Made by a program: the position numbers and the translations under genes
The notes under the pieces: generated by a model
What the model was told of the DNA's origin: nothing
Databases searched by the model: none
Seen by the model: the letters and a program-made list of their open reading frames with translations, nothing else
From: Nemertoderma westbladi
Taxonomy: Eukaryota; Xenacoelomorpha; Nemertodermatida; Nemertodermatidae
Assembly: GCA_032718475.1 (NCBI GenBank)
Contig: JAUCBJ010001051.1
Location: 1-64,000 of the forward strand
Direction: 5' to 3'
DNA: 64,000 bases
Shown here: piece by piece, positions 53,067 to 64,000 of the stretch
Numbering within the stretch: position 1 is the first letter of the stretch
Layout: each line of letters opens with the position of its first letter

Positions 53067-54352
53067 TGTACGCGCTTTTGAAGACCTTTAGCAGTTTAAC
53101 CTGCCAAAATTTATATGTCTTTTGGTTTATCAATATACTTTAGAAGATGACAAATATTTAATACCAATAAACACAACATTAGCAGAAGCCAGCCTAGTGC
53201 GCGTCCATTCACCCGCTGGATATACCCGGGAGACTGGATTCTGAGGGCTTAGATTATTATTGCAGTGAAGCCTACTGTATTATTCGATTGATCGTTAATA
53301 AATAATTTCTGACTAATATTATTCACTTTCGGGAAATATTAACAGTTCCTTTAGGACGTGGCGCTCTATCTAAGTAAACAGAGATATGACTTATACTAAT
53401 CACAACGGTAAGTCGGTAAGGCTTATAATTCACGTATGAGGCGCATTCTTTAGGAAATGCTTAGTTATCAGTCACAATCAGGCACACTACCGGTAACACA
53501 CAATACTGCTCACTAATTTGCCGACCGTCAATGTATTTTATCATATATAAAGCGAACAGCAATTGACTCTTGTAGTGCTTATCAAATAGCATTAAATTCA
53601 ATACAAACCACAACAATATAAGTCGCAATCGCTATATATAACCCGCCTCTCTAACCTGTAGTGTATCAAGAAAATTGGGAAATTTGGGTTCTTTATAAAC
53701 GTTCTCCAAATAATCTTCAATCAACTGATATAAAATATGACAACAGTAAAAACATTAAGACGGTAGGTTAGGATATGATATGAACCGATATGTACAGTGA
53801 TATGTACTGAGTGTCCAAATTGTGCCGTGATATGAATTGATTTGTGTTATGAATTGCATTGATAACAGTCATACGCTCTATAATCTTAAGCCTACTAATG
53901 TTTCTTTCTAGAGCCGTTGTTTCTGGCTTAGACAGCAATAACAACAAAGTATCAGTAAAAAAACTGTAAGACTGAACAATCCCAGTATGATCGGCTCAAA
54001 GCTCCACATCGACAGAGAAAATCGCTCTGATTGGCTGAAGCCAAACAAAGAACCATGCGTCCAATGGCTGTTTCCATTTAAGCAACCAGCTGTTAGATGT
54101 CGTAATCTGAATCATCACGGCTAAGCTGTGTAAAAGTATTTGCCGTATTGCGGGTTTTTTGCCTTACCATGTCCGCTAAAACACGTATATAGAAGAATGA
54201 CTTTTATGTCCGTTAAAAACACCTGTAACGGTACCTTGCGGGCAAGGGGAATATATATACAGTTAGAGAACCCTTTTAGAGTATTCCAGCGCCTAGGGGG
54301 AAACTGGATTGCGAAGCAAAGGGGCCAGTTATATCCCACAGAAGCTTTTACA
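53067..54352 (-). repeat. 5' LTR of the giant BEL element
   Basis: At 1286 bp it differs from the left LTR by one inserted A in a poly-A run (about 53960) and one G/A change (about 54010). On the - strand it is followed by ATAACAGTCATTGAC, which does not start with the TGG expected of a tRNA primer-binding site. Confidence 0.9.
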
Positions 54353-54548
54353 ATGGTCATAAATTCGTATTTGCGTCACTATACTGGCAGTCTGGCAGTG
54401 GCATACTGGTACCTATTTTGTCTGCGGACTTAGCGAGAAAGCTATGATTAATTAAAAAAATAAATACTACAAAATAAAATGGCAATATTTACATTACTGT
54501 ACATTACTAACCTAAACTACTGTATACTGTATACCATGCTGCCATATG

Positions 54549-55254
54549 CAGTGCTGTTCAACTAATTTTGTAGTGACAATTTAACTAAACCCAACTAAAT
54601 AATTAAAAATGACTAGTTAACTAACTTTTTCAACTAATTCTGAGGTGTCTAGTTAAATAAAAGTTAAAAAGTTAACTAAAACTTAACTAAAACACAATTT
54701 TGAAAAATACATGTAACCATAGCAACAGGTTGTTATACAACAATTACGATATCGACAGTCACTGGGCCCAAACCACAGTCAGTCGTTTTTGATGGACAGC
54801 ACTGTTACAATAGCAACATGTTCAGAAATAGGTGTTATTGCTTTCAAAACCCAAACGCTTTATTATTTATCCATATACAGTATATATAAATTTATAATAT
54901 AAATCTTTATATTATATAGGTAGGTAACCGGTAGGTACATTAGCACTACTGCACTAGAAGTAGAACTAGGCAACCATGGCCTCTGATAGGGTGATAGGTA
55001 AACGGCAAATAGGCCTCTGATAGAGAGGCCATTACTTTTAAGAAGACCGAATAGTACAGTGTGATCGGTAATGGTGGTATGGCTAAGGTTTGGAATTTAG
55101 TTAGAATTTAGTTGAAAGTTCAACTATTTTTCTTCAAAAAACGCTTTAACTAACTAAATTCGTCGCGACAAATTAACTAAAACCACTTTAACTAAATAAC
55201 ACCAAATGACAACTTAACTAGTTGACCTTTCAACTATGTAGTTTAACAGCACTG
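54549..55254. mobile_element. hAT-like non-autonomous element (copy A)
   Basis: The ends CAGTGCTGTTCAACTA and TAGTTTAACAGCACTG are inverted, and GCCATATG is duplicated on both sides (54541-54548, 55255-55262). An 8-bp duplication and CAGnG termini are hAT hallmarks. The interior is rich in AACTAA/TTAGTT and has no transposase. Confidence 0.9.
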
Positions 55255-55915
55255 GCCATATGAGCAGAGCATATGACTATGAATAGATCATAGATGATAG
55301 AGATAGAACATCATGGACCCAAACACCAAGACAGCCAGACCCAGACCCAATAGGTACTGAATAGGCCTACTGGAATAGCAGACATCAGGACACAGCTGCA
55401 TAATGCAGTAGTGTAGTGTATATATCAGTATATCGGTATTTAAATCAAAACTGCACTGTTATGGCTGTATGGACTGTGACTGGCTGAGTGGTACATACAT
55501 CAGTACATACAGACATACATATTACATAATTACAATGCAACATTATTTTAATGATCAATTTATTAATTATTATAAGTATTATAAGCAGGGATCGCACACG
55601 TACAGTCAGACATAGTAGTTACTTTTTGCGGTTGTGGTATGGCTTTGTAGTAGCTTGCTTTAGTGATATTAATTTCATTGATTTTTACATTAGGTAAATT
55701 ATTGATGACGTGGTATACTACTAAAGTTCAATGGTGAGAGGTAAATAAAAAAGTCTCTCATTGGCCGTATTCCAACCACTAAAAAGGAGGCTAGGGAATA
55801 CTATAAGTGGATACAATAAATGAACACGGCAGGGTGGTTGTTATAGATTTTATAAAGCTTTGAGTAGGGCGGCGCATTGCTAATAAAATGTGAGTTTTAG
55901 TCGCAAAGAAGCGTG

Positions 55916-55996
55916 TCGCTCCCAGAAAGTGGGACTTGCGTCTAATATTTACACTAGAGTTACACTTTCTAATAAGTCCACTACTCCAAACAGACC
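55916..55996 (-). pseudogene. Relic of a related BEL element's 3' end
   Basis: CGCTCCCAGAAAGTGGGACT and the following about 75 bases match 32284-32362 (the end of the second extra ORF's 3'UTR up to the polypurine tract) at roughly 75%. No LTR follows it, so it is an older, degenerated member of the family. Confidence 0.55.
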
Positions 55997-57340
55997 CAAC
56001 AAGTCATTTCTTTTGAAGCTAACGTAACTTCGTTATAGTTTCTTTCTCTCAGTTTCCGTATGCCTCTCCTCCATCCGATTTTACGCTTCTCTCGCTGGAT
56101 GTCCTATACCTGTAGATGTAATTACCACCCTTTGATGATATCTCGAGAAACGATCATACTATTTTTAATGTGATTGTACAGTTTGGTAAACTGAATCAGG
56201 CGATATATCATCATAATTTCGGATGACACGTACCAGTGAAATCAGTCTTTAAAAAAAAATTCAAACCAATATCAATGTACATATACAGATACACCCCGAC
56301 ACACAAATAAAGATACGTTTTTGACAGCAATAAGCCTAAAGGGCTTCTAATAATTAATTTCAATGAAAGGACACGCTGAAAATGCCGTTTATCACAGAAA
56401 TTAACACAAATACTGTAACTGCTATTATCTTAGCTTCTCAAAGGCTACACGTAAATTCTACTTGGAAAATTTATAAACTTTTCTCAGACTACATGTGTAC
56501 CAAGTTTGGTTAAATTTCATTAACATTTGGCTGAGTTATTAACGTTTAAAATTAAAAATTTAAATTAAATAAATTAAAAAACAAGCGTGTACCAAGTTTG
56601 GATAGATTCCATCGATACGGTGTCCCAAAGAGGCCACCGTACTATTTTTTCGAGAGTAAACTTTCTTTTTCTCATTTTATACAGCAATCAAATTGACTTT
56701 TGACATCTCATTATGTAAAAATGTCATTTACAAATTGAGATATAGACATGAGATATAGACTATGTCAAGATGTTAAATTGAAAATTACAGTTTGACATTA
56801 TGACATGTCAAAATGTTAATTTAATATGTTGTATCAATTGAGAATAAGAAAGATTACTCTCTAAAAAGTACGGTGTCCTCTGACGGAAGCAGGTTGAGAT
56901 AGTGGTGGTACGACCCGTATGCAAAGCTCGCTTACTTTCATGGCTCGCCCCACATTGTTTGTATTATCTTGCTAAGCTGAGGTCAGGGTATCTCGACCGG
57001 CCACAACCATTGTATAACTCTTGTTGTATGTGTATTTTGGTGAAGGGGATTTTGATATAACATAGGCCTACACAGTAGATATGTTCCTGAAATGAGTCTA
57101 GTCATGTATCTGATAGTCAGAATCAGTAGTATGTATTCTGCACTACTATGCCTATTCAGCTATTGCAGTACATGTTGTATACTGCTGCACTACTTTACGC
57201 AGATATGATTACAAGATTATATATGGAGGATAGATATATTTTAGTTATACTGATATGTGTTTTTGTTATTCCGGGGTACACGAAACACAACAACTCTGAT
57301 CAGTGATCAGTGATCATGATCTTGCATGATCATAATCTTT
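55997..57340. other. Intergenic, dispersed repeat family
   Basis: This contains CCAAGTTTGGTTAAATTTCAT (about 56498) and GTACCAAGTTTGGATAGATTCC (about 56590), related to 18700. No gene is seen. Confidence 0.45.
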
Positions 57341-57341
57341 A

Positions 57342-57625
57342 GGTTCCACCTTGGTGTAGTGGTTGCATTGAATTCACATCTCCTGTAGGTCGTGGGTTCG
57401 ATCCTCACATGGGCCAGGGCAGTTTTCGTTTCGGCACGAATGCTTTAAAGGGACCAGCCAGGGCGCATCTCTGCCTTGCATCCTTAAGTGGTAGCTAAAT
57501 GAGTGCTGGAGTTTCCTCTGGGGAGTAAAGTTCTGGGGGGACCGCACTGGAAATAAGTCGTCAGACTTTGTGCGTAATCCCTGGCCTAGTGGCCGAAGAA
57601 AATTTACTTAACTTTTTTACTTTAC
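57342..57625 (+). mobile_element. tRNA-derived SINE
   Basis: The head (57342-57415) has an A box TGGTGTAGTGG (57352-57362) and a B box GGTTCGATCC (57395-57404) at tRNA-like spacing. It is followed by a 200-bp body with GCCTAGTGGCCGAAG near the end and a T-rich tail (ACTTTTTTACTTTACTTT). Fragments of a similar head are at 11442-11560. Confidence 0.75.
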
Positions 57626-58479
57626 TTTGCAGCCGACTTATGGGGGAAACATTGATATTCGCGACTCAACGTTAGCTGTAAGAAAATACTCTTGATCAAC
57701 CAGCACATGTAACAATATTTCTGTTCATATTATTAGGCCCCTACTGTAATTCATAACATCGCTATGGTGTTTATTACATCTACCTAATAATTAATGGAAT
57801 TGGTGCAATGAATGAGTATTCATGAGTTGGGTGGTCGATTACACATACAAGGTATCATTAACATTATTCACGCACTACTCCATACAAACACACATTGCAA
57901 TTATTGATTAATCATAAGGGATTTATTATTTTGTAACACAGAACTGCATTGCATGTATATGATGTGTTTGTACTGTAGGCCTATATATGCAAGCTACTGT
58001 ACGTACATAGGAACAGTAGGATAAAACGTACATAGGATAAAATTACATTAAGCTAATTTCATATAATTAAGCTACTACATTTCATAGTCAGCCAATATAC
58101 AGTGTGTACATGTGATGGACTATATATCACAAACAAACAGGAAAAAAAATATATCTTTTAGTTTTGACCGCAGCTCAAAAATACTAAATTTGAAATATAA
58201 TTAAATTTGTGAATTTGACTGATATCACACGTCAGAGAAATCACTCCTTTTAAAATTTATTAAAGTAGAGTTAAAGGACTATATTCCATAAAAAAAAGTA
58301 GCGGAAAACACTATAATCAGCATTATAAACATAACGTGTAAGGCAATCCAGTTATCTACGGTGGGGATTTTCGGCCATATTTACTTTTTTTTTATTTAAT
58401 TCAATTTCTTTTTCCTTTTTTCTGATTATTTGCGTCCACATTTACTATTTCAGAAATAATTATATTTCTTTTCCTTTTT
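57626..58479. other. Intergenic, AT-rich, nothing recognised
   Basis: No coding or repeat signal beyond low-complexity AT tracts. Confidence 0.4.
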
Positions 58480-58625
58480 ACTATTAACTGTTCCTCAGTT
58501 AATTTTCCTTTTTACTATTAACTGTTCCTCAGTTAATTTTCCTTTTTACTATTAACTGTTCCTCAGTTACTTTTCCTTTTTACTATTAACTGTTCCTCAG
58601 TTACTTTTCCTTTTTTTCTATCAAC
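58480..58625 (+). repeat. 34-bp minisatellite
   Basis: Four copies of a unit starting ACTATTAACTGTTCCTCAGT and ending TTTTCCTTTTT. Confidence 0.9.
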
Positions 58626-58712
58626 TGCGTTGACTGTTGTACTGTACCGCAGCGCCGGTACAGCTGTAGGCTACATGCTGACTATACAGCTATACATAAT
58701 ATTATTATATTA

Positions 58713-59907
58713 TTATATATTTAAATACATTATATATATATATATAAAAAAAAAGGTAAAGAAATTGATGTAACAGCTGATAGAAAAAATGTAAAGTAAA
58801 TGAATTATATATTCGACAAAATTGCGCCGCCACAACTCCCTATCACCCATGACATTTGCTAGATCATCCGCATCTTCAAGGCCAGTGTCCTTTAAGATGC
58901 GTCGCAAGAAAGTCATGGGCTGTCCAATATGCTTATTCACTCCGTGAGGCTGCCAAAGTACAAGATTATGCACTGTCTGGTCCTCACGGCGAAAGCAATG
59001 TCCAGCAAAGCGGAGGCGATTTTGTTCTAGTGTCAAGCTTGGGGGAACCAATGAGACACCTCCAATGTTATATAGTGTCTGGTTGGAGATGTTTGCATTG
59101 TACTTGACACAATGAACCCGGCGTAGCATTCTTGTGAATGTGCCATCCATAGATTTGGTGTCCTCAGCAGTTAGAGCCCAGCATGGACTCCCATAGAGGA
59201 GTACTGGAACTACTGCTGCTCTAAATAATCGGACCTGAAGTTTCCGATTAATTCTCGGTGACTTCCAAATCCTGGAAAGCCTATTCAAGGCTGCCCATGC
59301 CTTTCCCTTACGTATTCGAAGGTCCTCACCTGACTTCCGGATCCATGATCCCAGGTAACAGAAGTCGTCCACATGCTCGAGCATACCATCATTTGAGCTT
59401 ATGCTCTTCCGATCAGAGACTTGCTGAGGACTTTCAAAGCTAACTGTCAAACTTTTGGTCTTTCTGGAGTTAATAAAAAGACCAACACTAGAAGCAGCCT
59501 GTTCTAATGAGCTGAGGAGCTGTTGGTCTCCCTCTAGTGATTCTGAGAGTACTCCTAAGTCATCAGCAAAGTCTAGATCAGTTAGGTACTTGGCAGGATT
59601 TCTTCGACTTCTGGAGCCAGTAGGTGGAGTTATCATCACCCCATCATCATTATGATGATCTAAGGACATGGATAGAACATAGTCAACCACAATTATGAAC
59701 AAAAATGGCGCAAGTGTGTCACCCTGGAGGACGCCCCATAACACGGTTCTGTGTCTCCGCCAACAGTAGACACAAATGTTGTCGAACCATCGTATACTTA
59801 TCTGATTGCTGCAATCAGAGAATCCCATATAATGAAAGTATGCTGAATATACGTGAGCGAGAGACTGAATCAAAGGCCTTGTAGAAGTCAACAAAGATAA
59901 CAGCCAG
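58713..59907 (-). pseudogene. LINE reverse transcriptase, 5'-cut and frameshifted
   Basis: The 393-codon ORF (58713-59894) holds GVLQGDTLAPFLFIIVVDYV, LDFADDLGVLSE (catalytic FADD), VDDFCYLGSWI and a C-terminal region with LYGSPCWALT. Upstream, at 59840-59905, FVDFYKAFDS is in another frame, so one shift has occurred. The sequence stops abruptly at 59907 where the large duplicated segment begins, so the endonuclease and early RT are missing here. It is similar in type to the fragment at 22517-23138. Confidence 0.85.
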
Positions 59908-61362
59908 ATAAATCGTTTGAGTTGATTTATAATATATATATACCCGTTTAAATGGGTTTTGTCAATATTTGAAATAAATGTTATTATTTCTGGGGGGTCA
60001 CTACACAGAAGCTATGCGCTCTCAGTGAAGTGCTACCTATGGGACACTAAAACAGATAATTCTAATTTACCTAAGTTACTTAATACTACAATTACTTACG
60101 ATACGGGTGAGATTAAATCTCTAATTAAACTCAACAAAAATATTACGTACGAAATTTTTAGGGTAATTTTACAGGAAGTCTACAAACCAGCCTAACAAAG
60201 GGTTAGAATTCTGGTTATTACAACGGACAGGGTACTACGGTATTTTAAAATAATAAGTAGTAGTAAATACACTGCGTTGTCCAGATAGGAAAGTACCACC
60301 GCCTGACGACCTATAACCGTATCGCTATAGGTACTACGTTATGTATCACGGATTGTTCCTACCTAGAAGTTAATTACCGCGGACTACCAGATCCAGCGTG
60401 CCTATTAACCACTTTACAACACAAATATACTGCCTACACACTAATTACTTCGGAAAGCACTGTACACTAAACCCTAAATTAGGTACAAGTACTGGTACAA
60501 CAAATAATCAGTAGTTAAATATACTTGAACAGTTAAAAGAACCACGGCATCTGCTGGAGTGACCGGAGCACAAAGTCACCAGTCTTTACCTACGCCAAGC
60601 AGCCCGTGTAGTACCGGGGTTAATTTAACTATAACGGTATGTATAACAAACACAATTACTGTAGGAATAAACTTGGGGACATGAATGTTGCGAATAATCG
60701 CATAAACTCTGAATAATAAATATTACGCTACCCGTACAGAATACTCAAATAAAATACAAACCAAACGCTGGCAGACTACCACCAAGCCTAAATAAACTAC
60801 TGTATGTGCAGATTCCAAAATCGTTAGTTAGTATGCGTTCTAACACGGTAGTACGACTTATTCTTTAAGAGGGGATTGACCTTACAGCAATGGCTGCCCC
60901 AACTTACTAACTGGCGCTCTATCGGACAAACTCTACACACGCCGTAATCTCTCCAAACCCAACAACAATCCGACAACAATCCGGCCTACAGTTATCTGAA
61001 CAATCTGAGCAGACTTACACGTCTTCAGCTCAATATTAACTTACTAGGAAATAAAACTGACAGAAATAGACCTAAGTAAAATCCCAATAAAAACCAGGCG
61101 TCCCCGATTTAATATCGAGACCTACTGGTATACAATAATCAAATCGAATAATACTAATGTACTTATACTGGAAGTACCGGTTAGGACAGTTGGGCCTACG
61201 GACCTACCAAAGTACCGGTTCTGGCAGTTGGACCTACGGACCTACGGCAGTACCGGTTCTGGCAGTTGGGCCTACTGACCTACAGAAGTACCGGTTCAGG
61301 TTTACCGGTCGACCGGTACTTTCAACTTTATTGCTTACTGCAATAAAGTCAATGACTGTTAT

Positions 61363-62647
61363 TGTACGCGCTTTTGAAGACCTTTAGCAGTTTAACCTGC
61401 CAAAATTTATATGTCTTTTGGTTTATCAATATACTTTAGAAGATGACAAATATTTAATACCAATAAACACAACATTAGCAGAAGCCAGCCTAGTGCGCGT
61501 CCATTCACCCGCTGGATATACCCGGGAGACTGGATTCTGAGGGCTTAGATTATTATTGCAGTGAAGCCTACTGTATTATTCGATTGATCGTTAATAAATA
61601 ATTTCTGACTAATATTATTCACTTTCGGGAAATATTAACAGTTCCTTTAGGACGTGGCGCTCTATCTAAGTAAACAGAGATATGACTTATACTAATCACA
61701 ACGGTAAGTCGGTAAGGCTTATAATTCACGTATGAGGCGCATTCTTTAGGAAATGCTTAGTTATCAGTCACAATCAGGCACACTACCGGTAACACACAAT
61801 ACTGCTCACTAATTTGCCGACCGTCAATGTATTTTATCATATATAAAGCGAACAGCAATTGACTCTTGTAGTGCTTATCAAATAGCATTAAATTCAATAC
61901 AAACCACAACAATATAAGTCGCAATCGCTATATATAACCCGCCTCTCTAACCTGTAGTGTATCAAGAAAATTGGGAAATTTGGGTTCTTTATAAACGTTC
62001 TCCAAATAATCTTCAATCAACTGATATAAAATATGACAACAGTAAAAACATTAAGACGGTAGGTTAGGATATGATATGAACCGATATGTACAGTGATATG
62101 TACTGAGTGTCCAAATTGTGCCGTGATATGAATTGATTTGTGTTATGAATTGCATTGATAACAGTCATACGCTCTATAATCTTAAGCCTACTAATGTTTC
62201 TTTCTAGAGCCGTTGTTTCTGGCTTAGACAGCAATAACAACAAAGTATCAGTAAAAAACTGTAAGACTGAACAATCCCAGTATGATCGGCTCAAAGCTCC
62301 ACATCGACAGAGAAAATCGCTCTGATTGGCTGAAGCCAAACAAAGAACCATGCGTCCAATGGCTGTTTCCATTTAAGCAACCAGCTGTTAGATGTCGTAA
62401 TCTGAATCATCACGGCTAAGCTGTGTAAAAGTATTTGCCGTATTGCGGGTTTTTTGCCTTACCATGTCCGCTAAAACACGTATATAGAAGAATGACTTTT
62501 ATGTCCGTTAAAAACACCTGTAACGGTACCTTGCGGGCAAGGGGAATATATATACAGTTAGAGAACCCTTTTAGAGTATTCCAGCGCCTAGGGGGAAACT
62601 GGATTGCGAAGCAAAGGGGCCAGTTATATCCCACAGAAGCTTTTACA
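61363..62647 (-). repeat. LTR copy inside the duplicated segment
   Basis: This 1285-bp copy of the BEL LTR carries the same right-hand flank ATGGTCATAAATTCG as the 5' LTR, so it was duplicated with the flank and is not an independent insertion. Confidence 0.92.
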
Positions 62648-62843
62648 ATGGTCATAAATTCGTATTTGCGTCACTATACTGGCAGTCTGGCAGTGGCATA
62701 CTGGTACCTATTTTGTCTGCGGACTTAGCGAGAAAGCTATGATTAATTAAAAAAATAAATACTACAAAATAAAATGGCAATATTTACATTACTGTACATT
62801 ACTAACCTAAACTACTGTATACTGTATACCATGCTGCCATATG

Positions 62844-63549
62844 CAGTGCTGTTCAACTAATTTTGTAGTGACAATTTAACTAAACCCAACTAAATAATTA
62901 AAAATGACTAGTTAACTAACTTTTTCAACTAATTCTGAGGTGTCTAGTTAAATAAAAGTTAAAAAGTTAACTAAAACTTAACTAAAACACAATTTTGAAA
63001 AATACATGTAACCATAGCAACAGGTTGTTATACAACAATTACGATATCGACAGTCACTGGGCCCAAACCACAGTCAGTCGTTTTTGATGGACAGCACTGT
63101 TACAATAGCAACATGTTCAGAAATAGGTGTTATTGCTTTCAAAACCCAAACGCTTTATTATTTATCCATATACAGTATATATAAATTTATAATATAAATC
63201 TTTATATTATATAGGTAGGTAACCGGTAGGTACATTAGCACTACTGCACTAGAAGTAGAACTAGGCAACCATGGCCTCTGATAGGGTGATAGGTAAACGG
63301 CAAATAGGCCTCTGATAGAGAGGCCATTACTTTTAAGAAGACCGAATAGTACAGTGTGATCGGTAATGGTGGTATGGTTAAGGTTTGGAATTTAGTTAGA
63401 ATTTAGTTGAAAGTTCAACTATTTTTCTTCAAAAAACGCTTTAACTAACTAAATTCGTCGCGACAAATTAACTAAAACCACTTTAACTAAATAACACCAA
63501 ATGACAACTTAACTAGTTGACCTTTCAACTATGTAGTTTAACAGCACTG
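62844..63549. mobile_element. hAT-like non-autonomous element (copy B)
   Basis: Same element as 54549-55254, duplicated with its 8-bp flanks (62836-62843, 63550-63557). Confidence 0.9.
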
Positions 63550-64000
63550 GCCATATGAGCAGAGCATATGACTATGAATAGATCATAGATGATAGAGATA
63601 GAACATCATGGACCCAAACACCAAGACAGCCAGACCCAGACCCAATAGGTACTGAATAGGCCTACTGGAATAGCAGACATCAGGACACAGCTGCATAATG
63701 CAGTAGTGTAGTGTATATATCAGTATATCGGTATTTAAATCAAAACTGCACTGTTATGGCTGTATGGACTGTGACTGGCTGAGTGGTACATACATCAGTA
63801 CATACAGACATACATATTACATAATTACAATGCAACATTATTTTAATGATCAATTTATTAATTATTATAAGTATTATAAGCAGGGATCGCACACGTACAG
63901 TCAGACATAGTAGTTACTTTTTGCGGTTGTGGTATGGCTTTGTAGTAGCTTGCTTTAGTGATATTAATTTCATTGATTTTTACATTAGGTAAATTATTGA

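Larger units (their letters stand above)
30998..54352 (-). mobile_element. Giant BEL/Pao LTR retrotransposon with extra ORFs
   Basis: The LTRs at 30998-32282 and 53067-54352 are almost identical (two differences noticed), begin TGTACGCGC and end TTTTACA. The flanking bases ATGGT occur at 30993-30997 and 54353-54357 as a 5-bp target duplication. Between them, on the - strand, are a 2719-residue BEL-type Gag-Pol, a 700-residue ORF and a second ORF split by a copia element. Total length is 23,355 bp, or about 18.6 kb without copia. BEL/Pao elements are normally much shorter and usually end after integrase. Near-identical LTRs indicate a recent insertion. Confidence 0.88.
51612..55705. repeat. 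Large duplicated segment, copy A
   Basis: This covers part of the BEL 5'UTR, the 5' LTR and about 1.35 kb of right flank. It recurs at 59908-64000 with about seven differences noticed. Because the host flank is included, this is a genomic duplication after the BEL insertion. The right limit cannot be set because copy B runs off the window. Confidence 0.95.
59908..64000. repeat. Large duplicated segment, copy B
   Basis: It begins ATAAATCGTTTGAG, exactly where the LINE RT at 58713-59907 is interrupted. The offset to copy A is 8296, or 8295 after one single-base gap. It includes an LTR copy (61363-62647) and a hAT-like copy (62844-63549). Confidence 0.95.

Noticed and set aside
54121-54433. ORFs of 79-102 codons repeated near 32.1, 54.2 and 62.5 kb
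   Set aside because: They lie within the BEL LTR copies; their conservation only reflects LTR identity, and they overlap on both strands.
61363-62647. Third LTR read as a separate solo-LTR insertion
   Set aside because: It shares the same left and right flanks as the 5' LTR for kilobases, so it arose by segmental duplication.

Overview
This is nuclear DNA from an invertebrate animal. It carries two conserved metazoan genes with spliceosomal introns (the 3' end of ARID2 and a complete CACYBP), surrounded by many layers of mobile DNA: a PolB-bearing element with terminal inverted repeats, BEL/Pao and Ty1/copia retrotransposons, LINE fragments, hAT-like and foldback elements, and tRNA-derived repeats. 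I cannot place the phylum from sequence alone.

Region 1 (1-15533) is one long element bounded by inverted repeats; the outermost 70 bp are perfect. It encodes a protein-primed family B DNA polymerase rightward from the left end, then a short protein resembling the TATA-binding protein fold. From the right end, leftward, it encodes an unrecognised protein that is now frame-broken, and an acidic 147-residue ORF. The middle (6.4-13 kb) is mostly tandem duplications, arrays of tRNA-like T-arm fragments, a LINE fragment and decayed copies. I found no Polinton integrase, ATPase, protease or capsid gene, so it looks like a reduced or unusual Polinton-related element.

Region 2 (15534-30992) is host DNA. 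The last four ARID2 exons I can recognise lie on the + strand (17965-24824). CACYBP lies on the opposite strand inside one ARID2 intron (19821-21035), and its 3' coding end has seeded a minisatellite. Foldback elements, short-repeat arrays and LINE tails fill the rest.

Region 3 (30998-54352) is a giant BEL/Pao LTR retrotransposon on the - strand. It has near-identical 1285/1286-bp LTRs and a 5-bp target duplication (ATGGT). It carries a 2719-residue Gag-Pol and, downstream of pol, two long unrecognised ORFs (700 and originally 707 residues) with Cys/His clusters and their own TATA-type promoter candidate. A complete, very young copia element (33058-37784, identical LTRs, target duplication TGATC) sits inside the second extra ORF. 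Without copia the element is about 18.6 kb. These extra ORFs are the best candidate here for an undescribed system.

Region 4 (54353-64000) is the right flank. It holds a hAT-like MITE, a relic of a related BEL 3' end, a tRNA-derived SINE and a LINE reverse transcriptase that is cut exactly where a second copy of 51612-55705 begins (59908-64000). This geometry predicts an 8.3-kb tandem duplication that runs past the window edge.
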